A DNA stretch of 64,000 bases, taken from positions 20,918,764 through 20,982,763 of the forward strand of contig JAKZAP010000020.1 of the NCBI GenBank assembly GCA_023053575.1. Reading direction: 5' to 3'. Position numbers and translations under genes: made by a program. The notes under the pieces are model-generated. The model saw only the letters and a program-made list of their open reading frames with translations. It was not told where the DNA came from and did no database searches. The stretch comes from Branchinecta lynchi. Taxonomy: Eukaryota; Arthropoda; Branchiopoda; Anostraca; Branchinectidae. Shown piece after piece: positions 9,310 to 20,440 of the stretch. Numbering within the stretch: the stretch's first letter is position 1; each line of letters opens with the position of its first letter.

Positions 9310-9830
9310 TATAAGCATTAACGTGACTCAATTATTCATTTCGACGGAACAGTTTGTCGTTAAACTTTAACTGAAAAGCCAACTTATTTTTGCATCATTC
9401 AAGTGAATACACTGCATTATTTGTATTGTGAGAAAGGACTTTTTACTTTCCACTATTTGCTCTAGTATGATGTTCAGAATATCTACGACCGTCCTCACAA
9501 CACAAAATTCTACTATGAGGCGGAAAATTTGAATCTCAATACAAACGCGGCTTTTCAGTGGCTAGTAGTGAGCTAGGTGATCACCGCTCACTGCATGAAC
9601 ACTTATTTTCGTAAATCGCTTTCGTCAAGCATAAACCAGGCATAAACACAGGTACAAGAGCATAGAGGTATCACAAATCTGAAAGGGAAACTCCACTATA
9701 AAATCGATTATTCGTGAATAGCAAAATAACGTAGTAACGCATTTTCATCGGGTCTCCAAGCCTCTTTAAGCGAATAAGTTACGGGAAACTAGATTGTTTT
9801 ACCTCAGCCCTTTTCAGATAAACTTTAAAC
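9310..9830. repeat. Diverged dispersed repeat, copy A
   Basis: Blocks such as TTTGAATCTCAATACAAACG, GTTTAACTGAAAA and GAATATGTACGGTCGT-like stretches are shared with 61890-62350 in the same order and orientation. The similarity suggests two old copies of one interspersed repeat about 450 bases long. There are no open frames and no clear ends. Confidence 0.5.
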
Positions 9831-10333
9831 TCTTACTTTCCCAAACTATCCTCATTTTGCGAAAACTACAAAAGACAACAGAACATCCCTTTCCGAACAA
9901 ACGCTACTAATTCGGCCAAAAAGCTTAACCACAACTTCACTTTTCCAAAAAAGTGGCCGGAACGGAGTAGCCCGAACGTTCAGAAACAGACCAGAGAATA
10001 CTTTTCAGAAAAATAAGATTTAGAACAACGGAATGTAAACGTCTTCGAGGGGTTCAACGAGACTGAGATACCACGGACTCTTTCACAATGCCTGACGAAT
10101 CGTAACAAGGCAGAAATTTTCGAATAGTAAAAAAAGTTTGGAGAAATTTGTATTAGGTTAGGTTATTCTTTATTTTACACAAAATCATCCGGACTCAATT
10201 CAATCAAGAGGCTTCGGAACACATAGAGTAGTTTTTATAATATGAATTGTCTCACACTTGTGTATGGACCTTGCGCGAACCTAAGAACATTGCAGCGCTC
10301 ACAGAGATCGAACTTTTCTTGCTAGACACTTAC

Positions 10334-10637
10334 AGCGTGTTCCACCCTTCTAACAATAGTAACTATTTATTACTATTTTCGTTCCCAGCCTCGTGAAAAG
10401 TTACTTCGCTGACCGTTCCAGCCTTCTCCAAATAGTAAGTAATGGTACCTATTTGCTTACCACGCTTTGGAGCGTAGTAAGTGTGGTAACTACTAACCTC
10501 TTTGACCTGATTGGTACGATTAGCCCGCGGCACGATATTTTGCTGAAAAAAGAAACAAGTGTTCCAGCCCCGACGCCAAGAAGCCAGAATTCGTGACGTC
10601 ATGCGTAGTAACTACAGTAAGTAGGGTGGAACACGCT
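10334..10637. mobile_element. MITE, TIR AGCGTGTTCCACCC
   Basis: 304 bp. AGCGTGTTCCACCCTTCTAA at the left is mirrored by GTAGGGTGGAACACGCT at the right. Internal marks are TGACGTCATGCGTAGTAACT, GACCGTTCCAGCCTTCTCC and GCTTACCACGCT...AGCGTAGTAAG. Copies lie at 20560-20850 (inverse) and 57745-58259 (interrupted). No coding capacity. Confidence 0.8.
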
Positions 10638-10717
10638 CATAGGTTGTTATCATTTTACTGTGTCAAACTGTTCAATTACGTTTCCTGAAAACCGAATACA
10701 GTAGAGATATGCTTCTG

Positions 10718-10990
10718 AATGAATGAATTTATTTATGACGCACTGCCCAAGGGCGTAAGTGCAGTAAAAAAGGATAAAGAAATATAAAAATAATCGCAAA
10801 ATACTCAACAAATATTTTCCATAAAGGTTCATTAATTTAGAATCACGTTGATGGGATCGTGGACAAGTAATTTTCCAATCGGAGAACACAACTTCGAGGA
10901 GAGGGCTTCAAGCGTCAACAATGAGTCGGAAATTAACAAACGGCGGATCAGGTAGCGGTTCCGTGTGCGCCGGGGTAGGTAGAGAATAAA
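10718..10990 (-). mobile_element. LINE 3' end with (GAAT)n tail
   Basis: GAATGAATGAATTTATTTATG at about 10718 is followed by a strong hairpin (GCACTGCCCAAGGGC...AGTGC). This is the minus-strand LINE terminus pattern. Sequence to about 10990 is presumed 3' untranslated region; no RT motif was seen. Confidence 0.5.
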
Positions 10991-11848
10991 TCTCAGATAT
11001 CTGAAGTATGTCGAGCGTATGCGTCGAAGGTCCGTTCTTCTGAGTATAGAATGTAATCCAGCAATGAAGTTAACATACGGTGCGTAAAAGGTAGTATATC
11101 TGTTATGTGAACGTCTGCTGAACTATCGCCGAAGAAGACTAAAACCCAAACCAGGTTACAGCTTTTGTCACTTTTTGAATATTTCGCTAACTCAAGGCTG
11201 AAAGTGTGACACCTGGTTTGCTTTTCACAATTTGAAAATTTTGTCACGAGGGACGCAACTTCAATGGAGAAGATGGCGGCCCGAACCTGCAGATGCCTTC
11301 AAAAGAGGAAGGACCTTTTTAGTAAATTCAAAATCAAAGAAAACTAATTAAATTACTTCAAGTTTGTGCCAGGATAACCTTGAAATAGTTGGCTGTTAGC
11401 TATCAAGTTTTTTATTATTATTTTCCATTTTACTTTTTTATATGCAAGTAACAAAGCCGAGGTAGTAGAACAGTTTAAAAAAGTGTTCAAATAAGCATAC
11501 CTCTACCGTACTTGCTAGAAACTGGTACTGTAGATAATGTCGGATACCCCTGTACCTAAGGTGTACTTTCACCAGGGAGCGTTGCATAAACACAGTCCGT
11601 AACAGTGGGTTAACGTTTAAGCAGAGCTGGTCGACTCGGACTCTGGACTCGTCTCGAGACGCCTTTTTCAAGGACTCGGACTTGTCTCGGACTCGGATCT
11701 TCTGGACTCGTAACAGCTCTGCGTTTAAGGGCGTAAACCCGCTGTTGAAGGCCTCATAACACCCTGGAAATCGAACTCAAACGAGCATGGCATGACAGTA
11801 TCAACAAAAGAATAATGAAAAGAATGTTAGCATATACCCAACACGTAC

Positions 11849-11941
11849 CGTTTGCATCAGTTCGGACATCTTCTCGATCTGCTCAATCGTTGGGTTTACA
11901 ACTTCAGATGATTCTTGAAACTTCGCTTCCCATGCCGAGAT
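11849..11941 (-). CDS. WASHC4: WASHC4 exon, 31 codons
   Basis: The acceptor CCTTTAG|ATC and donor ACG|GTACGT bound 93 bases, phase 0 at both ends: ISAWEAKFQESSEVVNPTIE followed by QIEKMSELMQT. The tryptophan and following helix match [20 protein letters not shown] in vertebrates. Vertebrates have about seven more residues (around CNVFIQ) before the next exon begins, so a microexon may be missing from this model or the segment may be deleted here. Confidence 0.8.
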
Positions 11942-12088
11942 CTAAAGGAATAGGTTACGTCATCAAGTGGAGCTCGACATCATTCAACGACATAAGAAAC
12001 AGGAGTATAAGTTTGTGTGTTAAAATAAAACACGACAGATCTGTGACTGTACCCATACACTCAAGTCACAACTTGTGGTCCTCGAAGA

Positions 12089-12160
12089 TAATAATAATAA
12101 TAATAATAATACAAAGCAAAAGAAAAGGCTTTCGCCTTTAAATAACTCTAAGAAATTTTG
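12089..12160 (-). mobile_element. LINE 3' terminus with (AAT)n tail
   Basis: AATAATAATAATAATAATAAT at 12089-12110 is followed by AAAGCAAAAGAAAAGGC and TTTCGCCTTTAAATAACTC. These are the complement of the 3' end of the plus-strand copy at 54950-55282, including its GGCGAAAGCC hairpin. Confidence 0.6.
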
Positions 12161-12162
12161 AG

Positions 12163-12272
12163 TAGTCGAACTGATCAGAGTTGCAAGAACTGATCACAAG
12201 ATGCAGATCAGAGTTGCAAGATGCAGATCAGAGTTGCAAGAACTGATCACAAGATGCAGACAAACCTTACGC
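12163..12272. repeat. Short tandem repeat GATCAGAGTTGCAAGA
   Basis: Units of GATCAGAGTTGCAAG alternate with AACTGATCACAAGATGCA over about 110 bases (three copies). GATCAGAGTTGCAAG and CTGATCACAAG form a compound period. Confidence 0.7.
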
Positions 12273-12289
12273 CTGAGACGCAAAACTGC

Positions 12290-12665
12290 GCGTCTCACCG
12301 CTGATACGGAATCTGGAAGAGAGGCGAACCCGCCTTAGCATCGATTTCGGTATTCTATCTGTTCCCCGATTACGTAATATTCTCCCTCCCAACTATTCTC
12401 CTATACGTATTAGACCCCAGCGAGAGAAATCCCAGAAAATCCCCAGACTAGCACCTGTGGCTCATGAAATATATAGACGGAGTTTTGTTCCAGCATTTGT
12501 TGAGTTGTACAATACCCGATAAGTTAGTCCTTTTGATTGTTTTTTATCTTTCGTGACAAGATTGATAGTGTTATGTTATTCATCGTTTTGTTATGACGAA
12601 AAGCTCAAATTTGGCGGTAACGCTGTGACAGCTACTTTTGAAAAATAAATTCTATTCTATTCTAG
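12290..12665 (+). mobile_element. 5'-truncated CR1/L2-like LINE
   Basis: The plus strand encodes the very end of ORF2: IRPQREKSQKIPRLAPVAHE, then IYRRSFVPAFVELYNTR and a stop at about 12523. About 130 bases of 3' untranslated region and a tail of TTCTA units (12646-12662) follow. It is the same family as the minus-strand copy at 1026-2075. The 5' end is truncated. Confidence 0.7.
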
Positions 12666-13084
12666 TCTTCTTGAAAGCATCACTGTCCTCCTCATATACC
12701 CCAACACAACTATTCTGAGTAGAATCACTTTGACCGACAGTCGTACCGACCGATATCTATTTACGGCTGTGAAGCATGGAACGACCGAAGTAAAGTCTCG
12801 CCACCACTGAGGAGAAGTTTCATGTCGAATGTCGTAGGCTACATAAATATTAAACTGAAGTAGGAATTATAAATAAGATTTACCAAAGAAAAAGAGCAGA
12901 GACTATGGAATAGTTGGAAAAATCTCATAATTAACAAATTTAGCTGAACTGAAACGGTGATTGTATTTGTTTTTATTTCCGCTAAAGGATGGAACGTAAG
13001 CATAGAAGTTGAAAATATTATCTAGCCTTTGCGCATTACTGTTATGCTACTCCTGCATGTGGGGCCACATTCGGCCGAGGGAGG

Positions 13085-13822
13085 ACCCCGTCGAAAATTT
13101 TGTAGCCTGCGTAGTTGTATGATAAGTTGTACGAAAAAGCTGCATGTAATACTATGTAATAGTAAAGAGTATTATCATTTAATGATCCTCAGACTGGGCC
13201 AATCTTGAAGGACACCTGAACAATGAAACCATACTTGAACACAACACGGAGAATGCATTTACAGACATGGCCAAGTAGAGCATTCTTCTCCTGATCGTGA
13301 CGTTTTCAAAATAGGGATGTTCATTTCTGGGGGTTTGCACATGCAGACTCCAAGACAAAAAGTGCAATTCATTCAAATCTTGTACAGCGCTGGCCGGATC
13401 GTATTGGAATTTCTTCTAGATATACGTTTGGGCTTAACTCGTTAAAAAACTTTCCAGAAGAAGGGTTGATTGGAGACATTTGTTCATTTCTAAAACTGTT
13501 CGGTACTGAAATCAGGACAGATGCAAAATGGAGCAAAAATCATAGCTTGGAAACACTATTTCGTATTTGGATTGGGTTTTCTGCAGGCAATGTTAACGGA
13601 AGTCATACATAGGGATGATACTTGGTACTCTTCATTCATGTGTCCTTTAAGCAGTAGTATCCAGTAGCATCCTGTCTTGCCATAGTAGCCTCCAGTCTTG
13701 CCAAAAAGTAGCATGCAGTAACACGGTAGCCTTGAAGTAGAAGCATGTAGTAGCATCAGTTAGTACTGTACGCTACTTTTTCGTACAACTTCATAATACT
13801 ATTTTTGGATAAATTTTTCATC
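13085..13822. mobile_element. Fold-back element interrupted by a TTAA-type insertion
   Basis: The left arm (TCGAAAATTTTGTAGCCTGC, then AGTTGTACGAAAAAGC) and right arm (GCTACTTTTTCGTACAACTT ... AAATTTTTCATCGGG) match the uninterrupted copy at 15964-16241 in inverse orientation. The interior has GTAGCATGCAGTA-type repeats. The middle is split at 13209-13646 by another element. Confidence 0.7.
13209..13646. mobile_element. piggyBac-like MITE (TTAA target)
   Basis: 438 bp. It starts AGGACACCTGAACAATGAA and ends TTCATTCATGTGTCCT, an imperfect terminal inverted repeat. TTAA follows it (13647-13650) and TTGA precedes it (13205-13208). The empty version of the host element (16130-16150, read in inverse as CCAATCTTAAGTAG) has a single TTAA at the junction. 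No transposase is encoded. Confidence 0.7.
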
Positions 13823-14370
13823 GGGATTGCATGCTGAAAGAAGGCCTGGATCTGGGGTCACATGCTCTGAATCGCGGGAACAACTCAAATTGACTCACTG
13901 CTTCAGCGCTTTCGGTACAAAACCATTACCTTGGAACGGGTCGACTTGGAACTGGAACCAGGCCATGGCTAATCGTCAGCTACCTAAAATCGCCTTCGAC
14001 GTTCGTTTACGCGGTCTTTTGAGTCCCCTCTCCCTAGTCCTATCAGGCTGGCAGAAGATACGACGGCATTATGCAGAATATCGAAATTTTGCGTTCCATG
14101 GTGCTAAAGGGACTGGTCGGTTGATAGTTTATTTCTGCGACTTTCGGCTCTTTCTTGTCAAAGGTACTCCTGCGATTGTAGCAAAAAACATATAACTGCC
14201 ATTTAAGGCCGAAATCTCACAGAAATCAAAACATTAAAACGATGGTTTTAACTCATGGTGTTAGGGTTTATTATTACAGGCTTCTGCCTAAGCCATGGCC
14301 ACTCAACTAAGTGGCCTGAAAGGAAGGGCTCTTCCTTTCAGCTCAGTTAGTTGTTCACGTAGTCTTCCAA
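13823..14370. other. Intron sequence with no recognised gene
   Basis: A 122-codon frame (13827-14195, plus) is present, but it shows no splice context, no recognisable domain and ordinary intron composition. I regard it as chance. The stretch lies between two repeat elements. Confidence 0.4.
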
Positions 14371-14656
14371 CAGTTTTTGTTGCATGCTGCAGGTCCACTT
14401 CCATGCCGATTCCGGGTTGATTCCTTCTACATCTGTTTTTGCACTGCAGCGCTTCCGAGGAAGACGGCAGCGCTTCCGAGGAAGACGGCAGCGCTTCTCG
14501 AGAATCACGGACTTGCTCCCCGACCAGTCCGTGCTTCCCTGCAAGATGCTGCAGCGCTGCCACTTCAACCAAGAAGAAAGTGAATCCAAAAACACATATT
14601 ATGAAAGAAGTGCTGCAGCAGCGATGCGGCAGCGCTATTGCAACAAAAACGAGGCT
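14371..14656. mobile_element. MITE of the GAGCCTCGTTTTTG family, copy 2
   Basis: The left end is CAGTTTTTGTTGCATGCTGC and the right end GCAACAAAAACGAGGCT. The unit CGCTTCCGAGGAAGACGGCAG is present twice (about 14451-14490), against once in the copy at 19611. This shows short internal duplication. Confidence 0.75.
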
Positions 14657-15171
14657 ATGGTAGCGTCTTATCGAAGGCGTAGATTTGTTCGTACTGTTTT
14701 CGCTATGTTCAGGTTAATTATCGTTTATTAATCTTTACTCACTGATATGTTTTCACTTCGGGTCGTCACCATGATCAGCTATGATCTGCAACTATCTGCC
14801 TAGAAGATGACTAGAAAAGACTTTTATAGACTCTTTCTCTGACTTCAAACTCGTCTTGCTCAACTCCCACCGATCACCTGCTGATCGCCCGCTTGCAAAT
14901 CGCAGCGTCTTGGAAGCGTTACATAAGAACTTGTGGTTGAACTTGGTTTTAAATTCCTCTTTTAGATCTTGCTGAGTTTAAAAGGTTCGGAAACAATGTT
15001 CCTTTTAAATCTGAATTTAAAATGTAAACCAGATGAGAACTTTGAAGTTGCTAATAATGAAGACATGAAGACCCTTCGTAACAACATCAGCATGGGCTGA
15101 AGCAACGTCAGGCAGCCTTCGCGACCAGACGGAAATTCAATCAAGTAAGCTATCTTGCTGAATCGCCTTAC

Positions 15172-15357
15172 CTTAGCTTCCCATTGTGGTAAGTCTTTGA
15201 CAATTTCAGCATCTCTCTGTTGAACGAAACTCAGCTTGTCGTTTTCAGCTGATTTCAGCTGCTTGGAGTCAAAAACCTTATCGCTTCCCGGCAAATGCTT
15301 CAGCAGATGATTACTAATAAGCCACAAATTATGACAGGCAACCGGTACAGCAGGAAT
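15172..15357 (-). CDS. WASHC4: WASHC4 exon, 62 codons
   Basis: The acceptor TTTCTAG|ATT and donor AAG|GTAAGG bound 186 bases, phase 0 at both ends. It reads IPAVPVACHNLWLISNHLL, then PGSDKVFDSKQLKSAENDKL, and ends DLPQWEAK. The family counterpart is VPAITLTANIIWFPDNFL ... LLDRKSLQAIK ... LTKDVQSYY. The previous exon ends in DLRKK, so the junction reproduces the family's KKVPA motif as KK|IPA. Confidence 0.9.
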
Positions 15358-15487
15358 CTAGAAAACCAAACACATTTCATCGAAAGTAAATCGTATTGGT
15401 GTCGTGAATGATCACAAACCTCCCGTTATGCGGAAAGATGGATGAAGATATCGAACACTTGGTTTGTTTTTGCAGTGAGTTGGGCGA

Positions 15488-15600
15488 TCTATAGATAGAT
15501 AGATAGATAGAAATGTTTATTGATCCAACTCGTAGCGCCGACATGGCACTAAATACGTCGACCATTACATTTAAATAAAATCTAAGGAGAGAAGTTTTTG
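15488..15600 (-). mobile_element. LINE 3' end with (GATA)n tail
   Basis: ATAGATAGATAGATAGATAG (15491-15510) is followed by AAATGTTTATTGATCCAAC and an A/T-rich 3' untranslated stretch. It is the minus-strand LINE terminus pattern, with no coding sequence. Confidence 0.45.
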
Positions 15601-15963
15601 GCAAGGAGGTTCTTCAAGAAGGGTCTCTGAAAGATCAAATGGGTAGCAAAGTGTTCCAAGAGTTCCGTCGGTTGGGTAGATTCCTGAAGGTTACCATGGA
15701 GCACCGTGGACATTTTATTGCAGGTTAATGTTGTGGTAGGGATAGGTATTAGTTTGTTTGATAGTTAGTTAGTTATTAGAATTATGAGTTGAGTGATGAA
15801 TATTTGGACTGGTACAGTTGGAGTGCTTATTTATTTTTATATTTTTATCCCGCCATGGCCCATTGGGCTTTTTTGGGAATACATCCATTCATTCGAGTCG
15901 AAGGTCAAAAAGGCCAAACGAATTGATCCTCAATCTCATTTGCGGCAAATCGGACGGTGGACC

Positions 15964-16241
15964 CGATGAAAAATTTATCTCAGAATAGTAGTATGGAGTT
16001 GTACGAAAAAGTAGCACGGAGTACTAACTGATGCTACTACATGCTTCTACTCCAAAGCCACCGTGTTACTGCATTCTACTGCATGCTACTGTTAGCAAGA
16101 CTGGATGCTACTGGATAACTACTTAAGATTGGCCCAGTCTGAGACATATTAAGTGATAGTACTGTTTACTATTACATATCACTAGATGCAACTTTTCGTA
16201 CAACTATCATACAACTACGCAGGCTACACATTTTTCATCGA
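15964..16241. mobile_element. Fold-back element, uninterrupted copy
   Basis: Left end GATGAAAAATTTATCTCAG then AGTTGTACGAAAAAGTAGCA; right end GCAACTTTTCGTACAACTAT ... CACATTTTTCATCG. The arms are inverted repeats of about 50 bases with imperfect pairing. The middle carries GCTACTGGAT and GCATGCTACTG repeats. It serves as the empty site for the insertion at 13209-13646. Confidence 0.7.
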
Positions 16242-16395
16242 GGATGGAGTCCCATAGTTCTGTTTTATACATTATACATTTTTATACATTATTTTGTAAA
16301 ATGTACAACTACGCAGGCTACACATTTTTCATCGAGGATGGAGTCCCATAGTTCTGTTTTATACATTATACAGTTTTATACATTATTTTGTACTA
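16212..16395. repeat. 88-bp tandem duplication
   Basis: The block starting ACAACTACGCAGGCTACACA and ending TTTTATACATTATTTTGTA occurs twice head to tail (from about 16211 and about 16301) with one or two differences. The first copy begins inside the end of the fold-back element, so the duplication came after that insertion. Confidence 0.8.
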
Positions 16396-17318
16396 CCCAG
16401 TTCTGAGGGAAATAACGAAATAAATAAACAGCACCGAAATTCCTCTAAAGATTTCTATCAACAAAAAATCTCTCTACAACACGGCCTGCTTCTTTTGATC
16501 GTCATCCCTCCAGTAGACGGAGTTTAGAAACTGCATATATCGTCTAACAAGGCAGAGAAAAATAATACCACGGAGTAGCGCTAAGACCTATACTTTCCAT
16601 GTTTTGTAAATGGTCCGTGCTCGTAGCGCCGCCCAGTTCGCTTAACACATTTAAAGCGAGCCAAACAAGCGGGTTTAGAAATTTCTAGCAAACCAAAGGT
16701 GCGGTCTGCAAACACCAAGGAAACTACGGAGGCTGTATCAGTTTACTGCAATGTTCAGAATATGAAGTTATCGGAGCCAGCGTTGGTGAACGACTGAATG
16801 AGTTTCAGTAGGGACGTTCTCTATCGCTAGCTGCGCTAGTATCGCTGCTATTCGAGTGTGTGTCAATTTTTCCAAGTGTTGGTGCTACTCCCTAGTGTTA
16901 TTTTGCTCTGTAACAAGGGGACTGTTAGGGCGGCTCGATATAGCTTTTCCTCACCCGACGATCTGTCTATCAAATTAAATGTTTACAAACTGATCATTGC
17001 TCACGCGCGTTTGTTTTACGGATAATATTAAAATAGTTTATGTTAAGCTACGTTTAAACGGAGGGCATTTACCCGTACTCCGCGGATATTTTTCCCCCAA
17101 CAGCACTAAATCTCCGGGTATTTTGGACTTCAACTTGGCGAACTTTTTACCAGGGCATTTGTTTGTCGAAGGGTATTCTTCGACGTAAGCAACAACAAAA
17201 TCGGATTTCCGAGCAATAAATTTAATTCTGTCCACAATAAGAAGTGATCCAAATGGACACATGTTGGTTTCTATTGTAGAGAGATATCCTGAGCTTGGAA
17301 TCTATCGCCACATGACAG

Positions 17319-18118
17319 TACTCTCCCTTGAAAAATACCCGGGTACCCTGTGAACACTTTCCCCTCTCGTCTCCGGGGAAAAACTACCCGCCCTGTAAAT
17401 GATCCTTTACCAACTTAGCCTGACGTTGTTTTCATTCAGCTTTCAAGCTATGGCCTCCATTTTATTTTCCAATTCTACCACAAACCCCTGATTTCTGGAT
17501 ACCCTATCAATAGTCATAGTACACTCTCCCTTGAAAAATACCCGGGTACCCTGTGAACACTTTCCCCTCTCGTCTCCGGGAAAAACTACCCGCCCTGTAA
17601 ATGATCCTTTACGAACTTAGCCTGACGTTGTTTTAATTCAGCTTTCAAGCTATGGCCTCCATTTTATGTTCCAATTCTACCACAAACCCCTGGTTTCTGG
17701 ATACCCTATCAATAGTCTAGTACACTCTCCCTTGAAAAATACCCGGGTACCCTGTGAACACTCTCCCTTCTCGACTCCGGGGAAAAACTACCCGCCCTGT
17801 AAATGATCCTTTACCAACTTAGCCTGACGTTGTTTTCATTCAGCTTTCAAGCTATGGCCTCCATTTTATGTTCCAATTCTACCATAAACCCCTGATTTCT
17901 GGATACCCTATCAATAGTCATAGTACACTCTCCCTTGAAAAATACCCGGGTAACCTGTGAACACTTTCCCCTCTCGTCTCCGGAAAAAAAATACCCGCCG
18001 TGTAAATGGTCCTTTACCTGACGTGGTTTTCATTCAGCCTTCAAGCTTTGGCCTCCATTTTCTGTTCAAATTCTCCCACAAACCCCTGATTTTTGGATAC
18101 CCTATGCCCAATGCTGGA
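17319..18118. repeat. Minisatellite, about 203-bp unit, four copies
   Basis: ACTCTCCCTTGAAAAATACC recurs near 17319, 17522, 17722 and 17926. Each unit continues CCGGGTACCCTGTGAACAC, a GCCTGACGTTGTTTTCATTC block and CCTCTGATTTCTGGATACCC-like text. The first three copies are about 97 percent alike by eye; the fourth is shortened and diverged. It sits in a WASHC4 intron. Confidence 0.9.
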
Positions 18119-18255
18119 TAAACCCTAACCAAATAAAATAGCTACCGACGATTTGAGCGAAGCTCTGAAATCAACCGATCAGAATTCATTTATAGAGGAG
18201 TAGGTAAGGGCTAGGGTACCTACATGTATCCTGGGTTTCTGCTGGTAGACTGGTA

Positions 18256-18396
18256 CTAATAGTGTAAATATGTACAAATATGAATTTCCTGAGAATGGAT
18301 AAAAGAGCATTAAAACATGGGTGCAGAGAACAAAAGAAGTGTAAATATGTACAAATATGAATTTCCTGAGAATGGATAAAAGTGCATCAAAACATG
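18256..18396. repeat. 78-bp tandem duplication
   Basis: GTGTAAATATGTACAAATAT begins two adjacent copies (about 18259 and 18337). Each runs through TTCCTGAGAATGGATAAAAG to AAAACATGGGTGC, with two differences. Confidence 0.85.
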
Positions 18397-18638
18397 GGTG
18401 CGGCGCAATTTTTTCCCTATAGGATTAGAAACATCGAGGGACAAAAAACAACATTTACAGATAGCCGACTAACCTTTTTCTCGCCCGCTTTCCTTACAGG
18501 GAGTCCCAAAGAGACTCCTCTGCTCTCGGCCGTTCTCGCGATTCCCCAGGAGCCCCCTGGAAGCGGTTAAAGTACGACTGTTATCGCCTGCGCTTCAAAA
18601 TCACGAGCGATAATACGTCCACCAGATGGGCGACTAAC

Positions 18639-18851
18639 CTTTTTCCTCAAATCCCAAATCTGATTCGCCAATTTCTTATCCGTAGTATCCGCCAATTTCA
18701 TTCCGAGTGTGTAAAGACAGGTAATCCTCATGGTCTCCATGGAGAGAAAGATAACGTCCTCCTTAAGCAAGTCTGAAAGTCTTCCCCTGACGTTCGTAGT
18801 GATTTCAGAAACCACCACGTTGGAACACGGTGAGCCAAGGTCTGTAGCATT
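18639..18851 (-). CDS. WASHC4: WASHC4 exon, 71 codons
   Basis: The acceptor TTTCTAG|AAT and donor AAG|GTTAGT bound 213 bases, phase 0 at both ends. The product starts NATDLGSPCSNVVVSEITTN and ends ADTTDKKLANQIWDLRKK. The final part matches the family's IDKKFYKSLLDICKK segment, and the middle (TMRITCLYTLGMKL) matches the YVGICGLFVLHFQIF helix only loosely. A hAT-like repeat beginning CAGGGGCGCCCC starts about 40 bases upstream of the acceptor. Confidence 0.85.
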
Positions 18852-18888
18852 CTAGAAAGGATGGAAAATACTGTAGCACATCTACGGC

Positions 18889-19160
18889 CAGGGGCGCCCC
18901 GAGGGGGGGGGGGCATTTTCGAAGAAGGCGAAAATTATGGTCGAAACGGGCATTGCGGCGAAGCCGTGACGCCTTTTTATAAAGTCTGTTGTCCAAATGT
19001 TTCTAAATTGGGTGATCTAACGTTTTTATTGGTTCCCATTCTTTATCGAGTTTGGTAATTTTCAGTCCGCACGAATTTCACCGCATTCGGTGCGTCCCTT
19101 TGAAAACTCGGTGATTTAACGCTTCCGCCACATCAGAACCCTGAACCGCCCCTAAAATTT
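18889..19160. mobile_element. hAT-like element fragment with FGDLT-type repeats
   Basis: It begins CAGGGGCGCCCCGAGG and a G run, then CATTTTCGAAGAAGGCGAAA. The inverse complement of 52964-52850 has the same start (CAGGGGCGTCCTGAG, G run, TTTTCGTCGAAGGCG) and similar body text (GATCTAACGTTTTTATTGG against its FGDLT repeats). The right end is not clear. Confidence 0.5.
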
Positions 19161-19610
19161 CGTGAACGGTATGAGAAGAGCTTCCTTCCCTCTTTCATTA
19201 AATGTTACTATTACAACATCAGTACTACTAAATTAATGCTGTATACAAACTGTGTATGATTTTTAGGATTCACTCAAACTGATGACTGTATCTACATTTT
19301 CTTAATGACTATAAACTAGCGACCGGCTTCGATTATAAAACGAATTCCTGATTGAGCTTTATTTTCTAGCATGGAATGCTTCTCAGTGAATTTTCAAGAA
19401 TTCTGAATTAATTAAATTTTAAAACATTCAAGAAAATTTGTTTTGCTTTGCTTGGCGAAAATCGACGACGAAATTGACGAACAAATACCCGAAATTCAGT
19501 TTGTGAATGAAGATTTAGGTACACTATAGCTTCATAGTTCAAAAAATTATAAAGGGTCTTGTATGGTGAGAGGAAACTGGCCTTCAATCTAGTATGAAAG
19601 CTTCTAATCT

Positions 19611-19884
19611 GAGCCTCGTTTTTGTTGCATGCTGCAGGTCCACTTCTCGGCCGATTCCGGACTGATTCTTTCTACATCCGTTTTTGCACTGCAGCGCTTC
19701 CGAGGAAGACGGCAGCGCTTCTCGAGAATCACGGACTTGCTCCCCGACCAAGTCCGTGCTTCCCTGCAAGATGCTGCAGCGCTGCCGCTTCAACCAAGAA
19801 GAAACTGAATCCAAAAACGCATATTTGGCAAAAGCAAAGAAGTGCTGCAGCAGCGATGCGGCAGCGCGATTGCAACAAAAACGA
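19611..19884. mobile_element. MITE of the GAGCCTCGTTTTTG family, copy 3
   Basis: Left end GAGCCTCGTTTTTGTTGCAT; right end ATTGCAACAAAAACGA, with the last bases of the right repeat lost. The interior is nearly identical to the inverse of 5275-5553, including ACTTGCTCCCCGACCAAGTC and GTGCTGCAGCAGCGATGCG. Confidence 0.8.
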
Positions 19885-20239
19885 ACGTGAGAGAAATGGG
19901 TAGAGAATGTTCAGTTAAAGTCTCCGCACGAGGCCGATTCCGGTCAAAATCGTTCCACCAAATCGCCCGAAGCCGAAATTCCGGTAGATGCGACGAAGAA
20001 ACTAGCCTTACTTTACATTCTGTTTTCCAGCGTCAGCTCCTATCCACTCAAGTTCATCAGTAGATAATGCACCGGTATGTAACCATCATTTTTGTGTTTT
20101 TTCTCTTTCATTTTTTTTCTCTTGTTTGTTTTTCTCCATAATTCACCTCAATAAAAAAAAATAATAATATTAGTAATTCTTCCGTGTTTTCGTCTACTAT
20201 TTCCTTCCCTTTCTTTTTTTTTCTTTTCAGTGTATTTCT

Positions 20240-20440
20240 CTTTTTTTTTCGCCGTTAATATTTTTCTGTATGTGTATAGTTTATTTATACTTGTAATGTG
20301 ACGTAACCATTGTAATGTTAACTATTTCAGTGAAGGTTAGTGTATAGGTAGCGGATCCCCAAAAAGATAGCTTCAGGGGTCTTGTTTCTTGCCTTATATT
20401 TAGGTTATGTAGTAAGAATAAATGAATGAATAAAAATGGG
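20240..20440 (+). mobile_element. Probable LINE 3' end with ATGA tail
   Basis: TTATTTATACTTGTAATGTG leads into an A/T-rich stretch ending GAATAAATGAATGAATAAAAA (20409-20435). This is the plus-strand tail pattern seen in other LINE copies here. Coding sequence is absent. Confidence 0.35.

Noticed and set aside
13827..14195. 122-codon plus-strand frame
   Set aside because: No domain, no splice signals in phase, and it is inside a WASHC4 intron with ordinary composition.
17319..18118. Possible CRISPR-like array
   Set aside because: The period of about 203 bases has no separate spacers, and the host is eukaryotic; it is a minisatellite.
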